A stretch of DNA of 37,576 nt from Desulfobacteraceae bacterium (GTDB taxonomy: Bacteria > Desulfobacterota > Desulfobacteria > Desulfobacterales > Desulfosarcinaceae). The stretch lies in assembly GCA_003599575.1 (NCBI GenBank), contig QZKV01000037.1, positions 1 to 37,576 of the forward strand, in the 5' to 3' direction. Both the position numbers and the translations under genes were made by a program. Positions 23,855 to 34,717 of the stretch are shown here, piece by piece. Position 1 is the stretch's first letter, and each line of letters begins with the position of its first letter. Under the pieces are notes generated by a model that saw only the letters and a list, made by a program, of their open reading frames with translations, ran no database searches and was not told the DNA's origin.

Positions 23855-23875
23855 CAATAGACAATAGACAATAGG
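23855..23875. repeat. Short tandem repeat of AGACAAT
   Basis: Three consecutive copies of a 7-base unit (AGACAAT/GACAATA) in the spacer between the exported protein and the SDR gene. No function is evident. Confidence 0.4.
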
Positions 23876-23946
23876 GCGCGGATCGTGCGGAAGTTATCGA
23901 AAAGCGAATGAGCAGGGCAAAAATTTCATCATAAGGAGGTTCTCAG

Positions 23947-24708
23947 ATGGGCTTTAAAATCGATCTATCCGGTAAAGTGGCCATCGTGACCGGCGGTGGA
24001 AGAGGCATCGGCCGGGCGATTGCATTGGGATTGGCGGGTGCGGGCGCTTCCGTGGTCATCGCCGGCCGGACGGCCGAGCAGCTGAGCGAGGCGGCCGAGC
24101 AGATCCGTGCAACCGGCGCCAAAGCACTGCCGGTGCCTACCGACCTGACCGACCCGCAACAGATCGAGCAGCTGGCCGCCAAAACCGTGGAAACCTTCGG
24201 GCGCATCGATATCCTGGTCAACAATGCGGCGCGCAGTTTTCTGAGAAGTCTTCTCGACCTGCGCGAGGACGGCTGGGACAAGGTGTTCAATACCAATGTC
24301 AAGGCGGTCTGGCTGTTGAGCCGTGCCGTCGCCCGGCAGATGATCGAACAGAAGGGCGGACGCATTATCAACATCACCACCGTGGGGGCGGAAAAGGCCG
24401 AGCTCGGTATGGCCGCCTACGGATGCAGCAAGGCCGCTCTCAAAATGCTGACCCGCTGCATGGCCCGCGAATGGGCGCCGTTCGGCATTCAGGTCAATGC
24501 CGTGGGACCGGGCCTGACGCGCACCGCCTTCAGCCAGCCCATCTGGTCCAACCCGGATATTGCCAAGCATGTCACTTCTCTTTTGCCCATGGGCCGCATC
24601 GCCGAACCTGAAGAGATCGTGCCTGCCGTTCTCTTCCTGGCATCGGACGGGGCCAGTTACATGACCGGGCAAACGATCTATGTGGACGGCGGGGCGCTGA
24701 CGACATAG
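23947..24708 (+). CDS. SDR family NAD(P)-dependent oxidoreductase
   Basis: 253-aa classical short-chain dehydrogenase/reductase. Cofactor motif TGGGRGIG (15-22), NNAA (92-95), and active-site Tyr158 and Lys162 (YGCSK). The position 13 residues before Tyr, normally the catalytic serine, is Thr145 (INITTVGAEK), a conservative change. The C-terminal IYVDGGALTT is typical. AAGGAGG lies seven bases before the start codon. Many relatives are 3-oxoacyl-ACP-reductase-like or gluconate-5-dehydrogenase-like, and the substrate cannot be told. It is followed at once by a G-rich tandem repeat. Confidence 0.9.
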   Translation: MGFKIDLSGKVAIVTGGGRGIGRAIALGLAGAGASVVIAGRTAEQLSEAAEQIRATGAKALPVPTDLTDPQQIEQLAAKTVETFGRIDILVNNAARSFLRSLLDLREDGWDKVFNTNVKAVWLLSRAVARQMIEQKGGRIINITTVGAEKAELGMAAYGCSKAALKMLTRCMAREWAPFGIQVNAVGPGLTRTAFSQPIWSNPDIAKHVTSLLPMGRIAEPEEIVPAVLFLASDGASYMTGQTIYVDGGALTT

Positions 24709-24757
24709 GTTGGTTTGTTGGGTTTGTTGGGTTGGTTGGGTTTGTTGGGTTGGTTGG
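24709..24757 (+). repeat. G-rich 18-bp tandem repeat directly after the SDR stop codon
   Basis: TTGGGTTTGTTGGGTTGG occurs twice in tandem (24718-24753) and is flanked by partial copies. The plus strand contains many GG/GGG runs separated by T-rich loops, which could form a G-quadruplex in the SDR mRNA 3' end. Confidence 0.6.
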
Positions 24758-24866
24758 CTAACCCTTGCCGGGTGATTTGCGAGGTGCCAGAAGGATTGTT
24801 GCCGGCTTCCCGAGACCGAAATCATCTTTATTCACTGCAAAAGATTTTGATTGAATGCAAGAAGGG

Positions 24867-24900
24867 GGTTCCGGAAAGCAAATGGATGCTTTGCGGAACC
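24867..24900. terminator. Hairpin at the 3' end of the DUF2267 gene
   Basis: GGTTCCGGAAAGCA, loop AATGGA, TGCTTTGCGGAACC: 13 of 14 positions pair. It lies a few bases past the DUF2267 stop codon on the minus strand and between convergent genes. It probably serves as a terminator, though no U-run follows. Confidence 0.55.
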
Positions 24901-24907
24901 GCCCCTG

Positions 24908-25342
24908 CTATGCTTTGCTTTCGGCCTTTTGCGGCCATAATGAGGCCAACTCCTTGGGTAGAATGGATTTAATGTCTTCGGACTCACCTTGTGAAATCCG
25001 GTGGTAGAGCATTTTGAACACGGCGCGGACAATATCCTGGGCCGGCGTGTTGGTGTTCAGATTGGCCGTGACCCTTTTGAAAAACTCGCCCTCGCCGATC
25101 TTTTCCGGTTTGTGGGCCGGCTGCCAGCCTTCATAATAAAACCCGCGCAGCAAGGCCGGCAACTGAGCGCCTAAATGGGCGGCTTCCTCGGGCGTCAGCC
25201 GATCGCGCAGCGCCGCAAGGGTGCCCCGCAAGGCCTGAAAAGACTGATGTTTCAGATCTTCCCAACCCAGTTCATATTCCACGTCCTTGATCCAGTCCTG
25301 GGTTTCGTGAAGTGTTTTCTCGAAAATATCTGATTTGGGCAT
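24908..25342 (-). CDS. DUF2267 domain protein
   Basis: 144-aa cytoplasmic helical protein of the DUF2267 family (ALRGTLAALRDRLTPEEAAH, LGAQLPALLRGFYYEGW, EDIKSILPKELASLWP). The function is unknown; these proteins are often found beside stress genes. The start at 25342 has GAGG eight bases upstream; a TTG farther upstream lacks support. It lies 39 bases after the Pcm-esterase fusion gene on the same strand, so the two probably form an operon. Confidence 0.85.
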   Translation of the reverse strand: MPKSDIFEKTLHETQDWIKDVEYELGWEDLKHQSFQALRGTLAALRDRLTPEEAAHLGAQLPALLRGFYYEGWQPAHKPEKIGEGEFFKRVTANLNTNTPAQDIVRAVFKMLYHRISQGESEDIKSILPKELASLWPQKAESKA

Positions 25343-25381
25343 AACGTCACCTCGCAATGGTTTTTGGTCATATTTAATATT

Positions 25382-27367
25382 TCAGACGCCGAAGGGAAAC
25401 GTAGCCGGAAACTTGCGCCCGCGCACATCGCTGAGCGGCGTGATCGCGCGGGTCTCGTCGAACCAGACATACTCATCGAATTGGTCCGGCAGCGTGGCAT
25501 AGAAGTAATGGCTGCGCAATTCGGTTTCCGGCACATAGACCACACCGATGGCGCGCTCGAGTTTTTCATCCAGGAAAGCTTTGCGCACATCCAAGCGATC
25601 GGGGGCATTCAGGGGCAATACGCAGGCTTTGATGCCGCTGCGGTGGAAGATGGATTCGTAGCTGCCCGCGTGGGCCGGGCGTACTTCCTTTACTTCCATG
25701 GGCCGGTCCCATTCCGAGGCGGCCGCCACGGTGCCGTGATCCGTTCCGAAGCCGACCAGATAGGCTTCGCCACCGTATTCGCCTTTGCACAAGGAGCCCA
25801 CATTTTCTTCACCGCTGACCCCCATCTCCGTGGCTGCTGCGTTACCGATATGCGAGTTGTGCTCCCAGACCACCGCCCTGGCGTCTTCTCCGTGAAAATC
25901 GAGCACAAGCCGCAGCGTATCGAACATGTGCCTGTCGCGCAAATTCCAGGACTGCCGGGATCCATAATACATCACCCGGTAGTAGCGCTCGGCGTTGGCA
26001 ATCAGGCGTGCATTTTGAACCGCGTCCATAAACCGGTGGTAATCGCCCGGGCCGTATTTGGTGCGTTTTTGCAGCATCTCCTGCAACATCTTGACCACAT
26101 CCGCCTCGCAGGCCTTGTACTCGCCCGATAGGGCCGCCGCTCCGTACGCGGCCGGATCCTGCTGCCAGGGGGTCAGGCAGCCGTAGCGCTGTCGGGCGAG
26201 GGCGGCGCTGCCGGGATCTTTTGTATCCAGGAACCGCAGCACTTCTCCAATGGAGGTGTACATACTGTAAAGATCGAGGCCGTAGAGATTGACGGCCTGC
26301 TGGCCATACCCGTTTTCCAGGTTATGGTTGCGCACCCATTCCACAAATTGGGCGAACTGGACATTGGCCCACATCCAAGTGGGAAAGCGGCCGAATGGTT
26401 TCTCGGGCGGGGTTTCGGCGATCTGGCCGTTGATATAACGGTTGACTTGCGCTGTATCGGGCCAATCCGCTTCAATGGCCACTATCCTGAAGCCCTTGTG
26501 CTGGATCAACTCCCGGGTGATGCGTGCCCGCATGGCATAGAATTCGGCCGTCCCATGCGTGGCTTCTCCCAGTAGAACGATGCGGGCATCGCCGATGCGG
26601 TCGAGCAGCGGTTGCAGATCGGTCTCCTCTATGGACGCAACGATATCGGCGTGCTTGCCGATGATTTCGGAGAAGGGTTTCGATCGGACCGGCTTGGCCG
26701 GTGTGCTTTCCGAAAAGGTATCTTTCCACCCCGCTGCCCCGATGAGCGGAACGAACCGTACCGGTGCAAGATCCTCGCTTGAAAATTCATCCTCCGAGAT
26801 TCTGCGCACCCGCATCAACTCCTGGGCGCGCGAACTGGATCCGACCGGAATCACCAGCCGCGCGCCGACGGCAAGCTGTTTTTTAAGCGGCTCAGGGATA
26901 TGGGGTGCGGCGGCGGTTACCACAATGGCATCGAAAGGGGCTCTGTCGGGCAGCCCCAGCGTTCCATCGGCCTGTATCACCTCGATATTGCGGTAGCCCA
27001 ACCGTGAGAAGCGTTCCCGTGCCGATTCAATCAGGCTCTCGTGACGCTCGATAGTATATACCTGCTGGACGATGCGGCTCAAGACAGCGGCGGCATAGCC
27101 GGACCCTGTGCCGATTTCCAGAACACGGTCGCTTTTGGACAGCTCCAGAAACGCCGTCATCGCGGCTACAATGTAAGGCTGGGAGATGGTTTGCCCTTCT
27201 CCGATGGGCAGGGGCGAATCTTCATAGGCGAATTCCATCAGGTGGTCCGGGACGAATTCCTCGCGCGGGACTTCGCGCATGGCCTGTAAAACGGCCGCAT
27301 CCGCGATACCCCTGGCTTTGAGGTGGTTTTCAATCATTCGATGGCGCAGGCTTTCAAAGTCTCTCAT
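25382..27367 (-). CDS. Protein-L-isoaspartate O-methyltransferase / erythromycin-esterase-like fusion
   Basis: 661-aa two-domain enzyme. Residues 1-215 are a complete PCMT: GEGQTISQPYIVAAMT (57-72) and the SAM motif LEIGTGSGYAAAVL (83-96). These enzymes methylate isoaspartyl residues as the first step of repair. Residues about 232-655 match the erythromycin-esterase superfamily (EreA/EreB-like): GEATHGTAEFY (267-277), IEADWPD (298-304) and WEHNSHIGNA (501-510) carry the His and Glu residues of its active site. Many members of that superfamily are not macrolide esterases. The start has GGGAG six bases upstream. The linked DUF2267 gene downstream suggests a stress-repair role. No break in the frame or codon pattern is seen between domains. 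Confidence 0.9.
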   Translation of the reverse strand: MRDFESLRHRMIENHLKARGIADAAVLQAMREVPREEFVPDHLMEFAYEDSPLPIGEGQTISQPYIVAAMTAFLELSKSDRVLEIGTGSGYAAAVLSRIVQQVYTIERHESLIESARERFSRLGYRNIEVIQADGTLGLPDRAPFDAIVVTAAAPHIPEPLKKQLAVGARLVIPVGSSSRAQELMRVRRISEDEFSSEDLAPVRFVPLIGAAGWKDTFSESTPAKPVRSKPFSEIIGKHADIVASIEETDLQPLLDRIGDARIVLLGEATHGTAEFYAMRARITRELIQHKGFRIVAIEADWPDTAQVNRYINGQIAETPPEKPFGRFPTWMWANVQFAQFVEWVRNHNLENGYGQQAVNLYGLDLYSMYTSIGEVLRFLDTKDPGSAALARQRYGCLTPWQQDPAAYGAAALSGEYKACEADVVKMLQEMLQKRTKYGPGDYHRFMDAVQNARLIANAERYYRVMYYGSRQSWNLRDRHMFDTLRLVLDFHGEDARAVVWEHNSHIGNAAATEMGVSGEENVGSLCKGEYGGEAYLVGFGTDHGTVAAASEWDRPMEVKEVRPAHAGSYESIFHRSGIKACVLPLNAPDRLDVRKAFLDEKLERAIGVVYVPETELRSHYFYATLPDQFDEYVWFDETRAITPLSDVRGRKFPATFPFGV

Positions 27368-27559
27368 GCTTGCTCCCTCGCTGCTGCGTCTGCTTTTCTT
27401 TTATATTCAGGGTAGTTTCGTAGCCGCTGGAGGTCCATGGGCAAAACCCTATATTGGATCGGAAAATAAGCTGTAGATGCGAACGAGCCATGTTGGAAGG
27501 AATTGCGGCGGCGTTTTTCGCCGTACCATGATCGGTTGAGCGCAGTTGGCGGCACAGAT

Positions 27560-27823
27560 TTATTTGGGAATGATACTGATGTGGCCGTCCCTTTCCAGGA
27601 AAGCCTCCCGCACCGCCGACAGGTCGTTGCACTTGGCGGTCGTTCGGACGGCTTCCAACAGGTCACGAGTGGTGATGTTGGCCTGTTTCATTTCATCCAT
27701 GAGAAGCTCGCCGTCCATAATCAACTGTCTCTCCTTGCCTTTGATCAGGAAACCTATCCTTCGGCTGCGGAAAGAAAGGTTGGCCAGGATCGAATGGATC
27801 AGGACCAAGATGGTTTCAAACAT
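27560..27823 (-). CDS. Short YetF/DUF421 C-terminal-like protein
   Basis: 87-aa protein matching only the last membrane segment and the cytoplasmic beta-rich domain of YetF (DUF421): SFRSRRIGFLIKGKERQLIM, then the TTRDLLEAVRTTA region and FLERDGHISIIPK. Full-length YetF has additional N-terminal membrane helices, which are missing here. The start at 27823 has GGAG six bases upstream, so the short form looks translated rather than merely a fragment. It follows the hybrid kinase gene by 31 bases on the same strand. It could be a degenerate paralogue or a regulatory stub. No upstream frame supplies the missing helices. Confidence 0.65.
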   Translation of the reverse strand: MFETILVLIHSILANLSFRSRRIGFLIKGKERQLIMDGELLMDEMKQANITTRDLLEAVRTTAKCNDLSAVREAFLERDGHISIIPK

Positions 27824-27854
27824 ACAATTCTCCACCATTTGGGCAAGCCGCCCG

Positions 27855-30071
27855 CTAACCGCTGATCACCTGTTTGATCGCCGCGATCAGTTCGCCGGCG
27901 GGAGCGGCCTTGTAGATGTAAGCGGACGCGCCGGCGGACAGCATTTTTTCCCGTGTCTCGTCATCGTCGTGCATGCTCAAGCCGATAATGCGGGTGCCGG
28001 TCTGGAGCCTGCTGATCTGGGCCGTGGCCTCAATGCCGTCCATCACCGGCATGGAGACATCCATCAGGATGATATCGGGACGGACTTCGGCTGCCAGCTG
28101 AACGGCTTGGCGACCGTTTGCGGCTTGAGCCACCACTTCGAAACCTTCTTTGCCTTTGAAGAGATTGGCCAGCCCCTCGCGCATGATCGTATGGTCGTCG
28201 ACCAGCAGAATCCGGATTTTGCCCTGGCCGGTTTTTTGCGCCTGAAGGCCCGGCGGTACGGCCAGGGGCATTCTTTGGGTGGTGCTTATGCCTGACGGCA
28301 ATTTCAATGGCACGCTGGTTTCAACAGTCAGCTCAACGCGGCACCCTTTGCCGAGTGCGCTCTTGATCACGAGACCTCCCCCCAGGTAGCTGATTCTCTC
28401 CCTTAGACTGAACAAGCCGAATCCGGCATCATTTTTTTCGATGACGCAATTTTCCGGATCGAATCCTTTGCCCTGGTCGGTGACGCTGATCCGAATCCAT
28501 TTGCCGTCTCTTACCGCCTCCACGGCGGCCGAAGCCGTACCGGCATGTTTGATGACATTGAACAACAGTTCCCGCACGGCGCGATAGAGAACGGAAGCAA
28601 TCGTGGCCGAATCCGGGTTCACTTCTCCCTGCGTAGACAGCGTCACATTCAGGCCGTGCTTCTCCTGGATTTCTCTGCTTAACCAATTCAGTGCCGCCAC
28701 AAGACCGTTTTGCTTCAGAACCGGGGGGCTCAGTTCGTGGGACAGCCGGCGGATTTTTTGAATGCTTTCATGGATCAGTCCTTCCAGATCCGCTACCTTT
28801 TGTTTCAACTCCAGATCCATGCGCTCCTCTGGAAGAAGATCCCAGAGCCTGAATTTAAGCGCTGAAAGATACTGCTGGAGATCATCATGAAGTATTTCGG
28901 CAATGCGTTCATGCTCTCTTTCTTCGGCCTGGGACAGCTCCAGCGCCAAACGCTGGAGTTGACGGGCGCGGATCTGCAGTTCGAGCGTGCGCTCCACCAC
29001 GCGCTGTTCGAGCCGCTCGTGCGATTGCAGGAGCGCTACTTGGGTCTGCTGCCGTTCAATGGCATCGGCTGCTTGTCGCGCCAGCGTGTCCAAGAGACGC
29101 AGTTCGCGTTGGCCGGGCTCATGCGGTTGGCGCCAGTGCGTGGAGATCAATCCAAGTATTTGACCCGAACGGGAGACCAACGGTGTGGATTGCACCGCGC
29201 GCACGCCGGCCTTCAGCAGAACCGCCAGTGAGGGGGGGTTGTCCGCGAAAATCTCGCTGGTGTTGACATCCGGCACCACGGTGCGCTGCCCGCTTTCCAG
29301 TGCGGTGCCGCATACACAGCAAGTATCGGCCTTCCCACGCTCGAAAAATTTCAGGTAAGAGAGTTTCAGCCCGTGTTGGGCAATGATGCGCAGCTGGCTT
29401 GCCAGGCTGTCATACAGATGGATACTGCCCATGTCCGCGTTCAGAAAATCGAGGGCGGCTTTCAGGATTTCCGTGAGCAGGACGTCCACATCACCTTCGG
29501 GAATCAATCGCGCGCTGATCTCCTGCAAGCGCTTGTTGTTGGCCAGCTCATTGGCAAGCGCCTGCTCGGTGCGCTTGTGAACCAGCGCTTGCACGATGGC
29601 ACCGGCCAGATCCTTCAACACCTGTAAATCCTCGCCGCTATACCCGCCGTCGCGGTTGCCCACGGCCACCATGCCGATGACGCCATCGTTGGAGCTGAGG
29701 GGGACACCCATGAACGCATGCAGTTGGGGATGACCCGCCGGGACATTGTCCGGATGCGCATTGGGCTGGTTGGTGAAAAACGCTTCCTTAAGGCCGCGAC
29801 TGTAAAGATCGTGAAGTTGTCCGGCCTGCGCCTGCGATCTGCACTGCCGTCTACCGGCCATCCTGCAAGGGTCCTGCTCGGGATTGCTGACCGCCAAATC
29901 CTCCAGCTTGCCTGTCTCATCGACTTTTCCTAAAAAGCCGAAACGGCTCTTGGTCGCCTGTTCGGCCACCGACAGACAGATGCGCCCGAGCTGCTCTTCG
30001 GTTTCGCAGGTCAAGGCTTCAAGAAATATCCGGTTGATTGCTGTGATCAGCACCTCGTGTCTGTTGAACAT
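27855..30071 (-). CDS. Hybrid GAF-GAF-HisKA_3-HATPase-REC kinase
   Basis: 738-aa soluble signalling protein. Two GAF domains (about 21-165 and 190-345; the second contains CCVCGTALESGQRTVVPDV) lead into a coiled region. A NarX/DegS-type HisKA_3 domain follows with His395 in EILHDDLQQYL. The HATPase has ELLFNVIKHAG and TDQGKGFDPE. A NarL-type receiver (618-738) ends the protein with VDDH, Asp671 (ILMDVSMPVMDG) and Lys721 (YIYKA). The usual LuxR-type HTH after a NarL receiver is missing, so the output must be another protein or a phosphorelay. There is no membrane segment, so it probably senses a cytoplasmic ligand or redox state. Confidence 0.9.
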   Translation of the reverse strand: MFNRHEVLITAINRIFLEALTCETEEQLGRICLSVAEQATKSRFGFLGKVDETGKLEDLAVSNPEQDPCRMAGRRQCRSQAQAGQLHDLYSRGLKEAFFTNQPNAHPDNVPAGHPQLHAFMGVPLSSNDGVIGMVAVGNRDGGYSGEDLQVLKDLAGAIVQALVHKRTEQALANELANNKRLQEISARLIPEGDVDVLLTEILKAALDFLNADMGSIHLYDSLASQLRIIAQHGLKLSYLKFFERGKADTCCVCGTALESGQRTVVPDVNTSEIFADNPPSLAVLLKAGVRAVQSTPLVSRSGQILGLISTHWRQPHEPGQRELRLLDTLARQAADAIERQQTQVALLQSHERLEQRVVERTLELQIRARQLQRLALELSQAEEREHERIAEILHDDLQQYLSALKFRLWDLLPEERMDLELKQKVADLEGLIHESIQKIRRLSHELSPPVLKQNGLVAALNWLSREIQEKHGLNVTLSTQGEVNPDSATIASVLYRAVRELLFNVIKHAGTASAAVEAVRDGKWIRISVTDQGKGFDPENCVIEKNDAGFGLFSLRERISYLGGGLVIKSALGKGCRVELTVETSVPLKLPSGISTTQRMPLAVPPGLQAQKTGQGKIRILLVDDHTIMREGLANLFKGKEGFEVVAQAANGRQAVQLAAEVRPDIILMDVSMPVMDGIEATAQISRLQTGTRIIGLSMHDDDETREKMLSAGASAYIYKAAPAGELIAAIKQVISG

Positions 30072-31079
30072 AGGACTAGCCCTTTCTGGAGCACCACGTC
30101 ATACCCGTGGTCCAGCATCACAAGCGGTCGCCCATAAACAGGGCAGGGCTCCTTTATGCCGAAATAACCTGCGCCGCCATCCATTCGGATACACTGCTCT
30201 TATCATGCAACGGCATGGATGATGACTTCGGGATGGCCCTGTGCCGGGCCGTATTCCTTGTATGAGCATCTCATCGCACGCGTTCAGCGGCCGAAGCAGC
30301 CTCAGGTCAGAGTGGCACGATAATATAACAGAAAAATCCGGATCGCAAAACAAACCGCGCCTTTTTCCAATGCCCCATACAAACGAATCCCCTTATGTAA
30401 AGGGCAGCAGGGCATCCGGCCACGTGGCGCAAACAAGCAAAATTGGCGAAATCCTGCCATTCTTTAATTTCCAAACCTTTAAAAAAGATTACCGACGCCC
30501 CTCAACTTGATTTTTCGATTCGCCCCAATTTCCTAAACCCCGTGCCGGCGCATATGCCAGGAGGTCAATCCTGTAACATACCGGATTGCGAGTCGTATTT
30601 GCGCCTGAACATGCTTTGGGATGGATTTTCTTCAGTGCCTCACAGGCCTTTGTCCCGTGCGCTTGCAAGCAAGCGCGCTTTGGCTTCCGATCAAGCAGCC
30701 TTTCCACAAACCGGTAAACCAACCACCCGGCAATCCCAAAAATCAGCCGACCCAAAAACCGGCCATTTTAAAATACAGCCACAAACCCATATTTCCCGGG
30801 GTGCTGAGGATTTATGCTAACTGAAGTATCCCGTGCGGCCGGCGCGGCAACAGGTTGTTGAACCCAAGCCCCGAAGCGAATAGCCCATGTCTCTTCCGCC
30901 ATAAGCCGAATGCTGTTCTTGGGGGCCCTTGGATCAGACCTGTGTGTGCCCAGGGTGGACGATTCTTCTCAACACCTGCTCGGGATGAACCGGCCTTTCA
31001 GGCCGTATATTCGCACCGCCGGGCTCCGATGCGCTCAGGTCGAGCGGGGCCTCCGGCTCAAAAAAGGAGAAACATTACC
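30072..31079. other. Approximately 1-kb intergenic region, no confident gene
   Basis: The region separates divergent genes. Plus-strand ORFs are Pro/Ser/Gln-rich and lack ribosome-binding sites. One minus-strand frame (30489-30755) begins with a hydrophobic helix (LIFGIAGWLVYRFVERLLD) but has only a TTG start and no Shine-Dalgarno sequence, so it is not called. A small palindrome GCGCTTG-CAAG-CAAGCGC lies near 30659-30676. Promoters for both flanking genes are expected here but were not resolved. Confidence 0.4.
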
Positions 31080-32099
31080 ATGGCAGTTATCGCAGGACGA
31101 CATATTCAAAGCCGCCCCAACCAGGCACCGGGCAATGGCGGGTACGCCGAGCAGCTGGCCAATGGGCTGGGGTGGTTCAGCATCGGACTGGGCGTTGTGG
31201 AGGTGCTGGCGCCCCGGAAAATCGCGCAACTGATCGGTGTTTCCGACCAGGCCGACAGACGCACGCTCGTACGCTTCTATGGGGTTCGTGAAATAGCGGC
31301 AGGCGTTGGAATCCTGTCCCGGCAGAGTCCGGTCGGCGGAATGTGGGGGCGTGTGGCGGGAGACCTGGTGGACCTGGCAACCCTCGGCGCAATCATGGGC
31401 TCGAAAAATGCCAACCGGACCAGAACGGGCGTCGCTGCAGCGGCGGTCCTCGGCGTTGCGGCGCTGGATCTCTATTGCAGTCAAAAACTGACCCAGGCCC
31501 AGCTGGGTGATGGGCGCATCCGTATGACCAAGTCCATCATCGTCGACCGTTCGCCCGAGGAAGTATATGCATTCTGGAAAAAGATCGAAACCTTCCCCAG
31601 ATTCGTAGACCACCTCGAATCGGTACATAGGATCGGGGAAAAAGATTCGCACTGGAAAGTCGCCGCCCCCGGGGGAATGCGCGTGGAATGGGATGCCGAA
31701 GTCAAAATGGACGACCCCAATGCGCTGATTGCATGGGAATCCAAGCCTGGCGCAGACATCGGCAATGCCGGGACGGTTCGATTTGAACGCGCCACAGGCG
31801 GGCGGGGCACGGTTATCAAAGTAGATTTCGAGTACACCGCCCCGGCCGGCAAAACAGGCGCGGGTTTTGCCAAACTCTTCGGCATGGAACCGGGGCAAAT
31901 GGTTGAAACGGCTTTGCGCCGGATGAAGCAGATCCTTGAAACCGGAGATATTGTGCGGTCCGAGGCCAGCATTCATCGGGGCCTGCATCCGGCGGTGCCG
32001 CCGGCGGGCAGAAGAAGCATTTCTTTGGCGAGCGTTTCGGCCAATGCCGCTGCTTTGCCGCAGCCGAAGCCGACGACAATGGAGGAGAAAAATATATGA
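31080..32099 (+). CDS. SRPBCC (cyclase/dehydrase-like) protein with hydrophobic N-terminus
   Basis: 339-aa protein. Residues about 28-135 contain three hydrophobic stretches ([45 protein letters not shown]), probably membrane-associated. Residues 149-288 form a START/SRPBCC ligand-binding domain: [31 protein letters not shown] and [20 protein letters not shown]. The tail (300-339) is low-complexity. The start at 31080 is chosen for AAGGAG ten bases upstream; the frame extends upstream without a better start. It overlaps the zinc dehydrogenase gene by 4 bases (ATGA), so translation is coupled and the two proteins probably handle the same lipophilic substrate or stress. Confidence 0.82.
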   Translation: MAVIAGRHIQSRPNQAPGNGGYAEQLANGLGWFSIGLGVVEVLAPRKIAQLIGVSDQADRRTLVRFYGVREIAAGVGILSRQSPVGGMWGRVAGDLVDLATLGAIMGSKNANRTRTGVAAAAVLGVAALDLYCSQKLTQAQLGDGRIRMTKSIIVDRSPEEVYAFWKKIETFPRFVDHLESVHRIGEKDSHWKVAAPGGMRVEWDAEVKMDDPNALIAWESKPGADIGNAGTVRFERATGGRGTVIKVDFEYTAPAGKTGAGFAKLFGMEPGQMVETALRRMKQILETGDIVRSEASIHRGLHPAVPPAGRRSISLASVSANAAALPQPKPTTMEEKNI

Positions 32100-33274
32100 A
32101 GGCTGTATGCTGGAGGGGTAAAAACAAGGTGAGCGTCGAACAGGTTCCGGACCCGGTCATCCTGGATGAGCGCGATGCGATCGTCAAGGTCACATCCACC
32201 GCGATCTGCGGATCGGATCTGCACCTGTACGGCGGCTTCGTGCCAACTATGGAGAAAGGCGACATTCTCGGCCACGAGTTTATGGGAGAAGTCGTCGAGA
32301 CGGGCAAGAGCGTCAAAAACATTCAAATCGGAGACAGGGTGGTGGTGCCGTTCCCGATTGCCTGCGGCGCCTGCTTTTCGTGCCGCAAAGGCTTGTTCTC
32401 CTTGTGCGAAAATTCCAACCCCAACGCGTGGATGGCGGAGAAGATGTGGGGATATTCTCCGGCCGGGATGTACGGATACTCGCACCTGACCGGCGGGTTT
32501 GCCGGCGGGCAGGCGGAGTATGCGCGGGTGCCCTTTGCGGATATCGGCCCCCTACGAGTTCCCGAGGAGATGAGCGACGAGAAAGTGCTTTTTCTTTCCG
32601 ACATCTTCCCCACCGGGTACATGGGGGCGGAAATGTGCGCCATACAACCGGGCGATACCATTGCGGTGTGGGGCTGCGGACCCGTTGGGCTGTTTGCGAT
32701 GAAGAGCGCTTTTCTGCTCGGCGCCGAACGCGTGATCGCCATCGACCGGGTACCGGAGCGGCTGCGGCTGGCCGGAGAGAAGGTGGGGGCCGAAACGATC
32801 AACTACGCAGAGGCCGATTTGCAGGATGCCCTCAAGGTGATGACGGGCAGCCGCGGACCGGATGCGTGCATCGATGCAGTCGGCATGGAGGGACACACCT
32901 CGGGCGTGCCTTTTGCCTATGATCGTGTCAAGCAGGCGCTGATGGCCGAGACGGACCGTCCCATTGCCCTGCGCGAGGCCATCATGGCCTGCCGCAACGG
33001 GGGCACGGTCTCGGTGATCGGGGTCTATGGCGGCTTCATCGACAAGTTTCCCTTTGGGGCGGTCATGAACCGTTCGCTGACCATCAAGAGCGGTCAGTGC
33101 CACGTGCAGCGCTACATGCGCCCCCTGCTGGAGCGGATCAGGAAGGGTGAAATCGATCCCAGTTTCGTGATCAGCCACACGCTGCCCTTGGAACAAGCGC
33201 CGCAAGCTTACGCAATGTTCAGAAACAAGCAGGACGATTGCATCAAAGTGGTACTGAGGCCGGGGCAGGCGTAA
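32096..33274 (+). CDS. Zinc-dependent alcohol/formaldehyde-dehydrogenase-like enzyme
   Basis: 392-aa medium-chain dehydrogenase. Catalytic zinc ligands Cys38 (AICGSDLH) and His60-Glu61 ([10 protein letters not shown]). Structural zinc cysteines 90, 93, 96 and 104 ([15 protein letters not shown]). The Rossmann motif is GCGPVG (193-198) with Asp217 at the end of strand 2, favouring NAD+. The insertion [20 protein letters not shown] and overall length place it near glutathione-independent formaldehyde-dehydrogenase-like enzymes; the natural substrate is uncertain. It is the second gene of a two-gene unit and is followed by a strong hairpin. Confidence 0.88.
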   Translation: MKAVCWRGKNKVSVEQVPDPVILDERDAIVKVTSTAICGSDLHLYGGFVPTMEKGDILGHEFMGEVVETGKSVKNIQIGDRVVVPFPIACGACFSCRKGLFSLCENSNPNAWMAEKMWGYSPAGMYGYSHLTGGFAGGQAEYARVPFADIGPLRVPEEMSDEKVLFLSDIFPTGYMGAEMCAIQPGDTIAVWGCGPVGLFAMKSAFLLGAERVIAIDRVPERLRLAGEKVGAETINYAEADLQDALKVMTGSRGPDACIDAVGMEGHTSGVPFAYDRVKQALMAETDRPIALREAIMACRNGGTVSVIGVYGGFIDKFPFGAVMNRSLTIKSGQCHVQRYMRPLLERIRKGEIDPSFVISHTLPLEQAPQAYAMFRNKQDDCIKVVLRPGQA

Positions 33275-33285
33275 TTGAACTCCGG

Positions 33286-33312
33286 GCAAGGGCCTGAAAC
33301 ACAGGCCCTTGC
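33286..33312. terminator. Strong bidirectional hairpin between convergent adh and thiC
   Basis: GCAAGGGCCTG, loop AAACA, CAGGCCCTTGC: perfect 11-bp stem. It begins 11 bases after the dehydrogenase stop and lies 25 bases from the thiC stop on the other strand, so it can terminate both transcripts. Confidence 0.75.
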
Positions 33313-33337
33313 TCTCGGATTGGCGGACAACGGCGCA

Positions 33338-34624
<1,287 letters not shown>

Positions 34625-34717
34625 GGGGTTCTCCTTAGATGGCTTTCATTTAACGCACTGAGCTCTTCGTACGTAAACGTACACGTGCACGAAAGAAAAG
34701 CGCCGCGTGACCGTTTT

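Noticed and set aside
30489..30755. Small membrane-like ORF on the minus strand
   Set aside because: The only start is TTG without a Shine-Dalgarno sequence, and only the first 20 residues look protein-like; the rest does not.
31035..31988. Long minus-strand ORF of 317 codons
   Set aside because: It is antisense to the SRPBCC gene, which has clear domain homology and a ribosome-binding site.
34625..34717. TPP riboswitch before thiC
   Set aside because: The 93-base spacer lacks the conserved CTGAGA and ACCTGA-type segments of the THI element.
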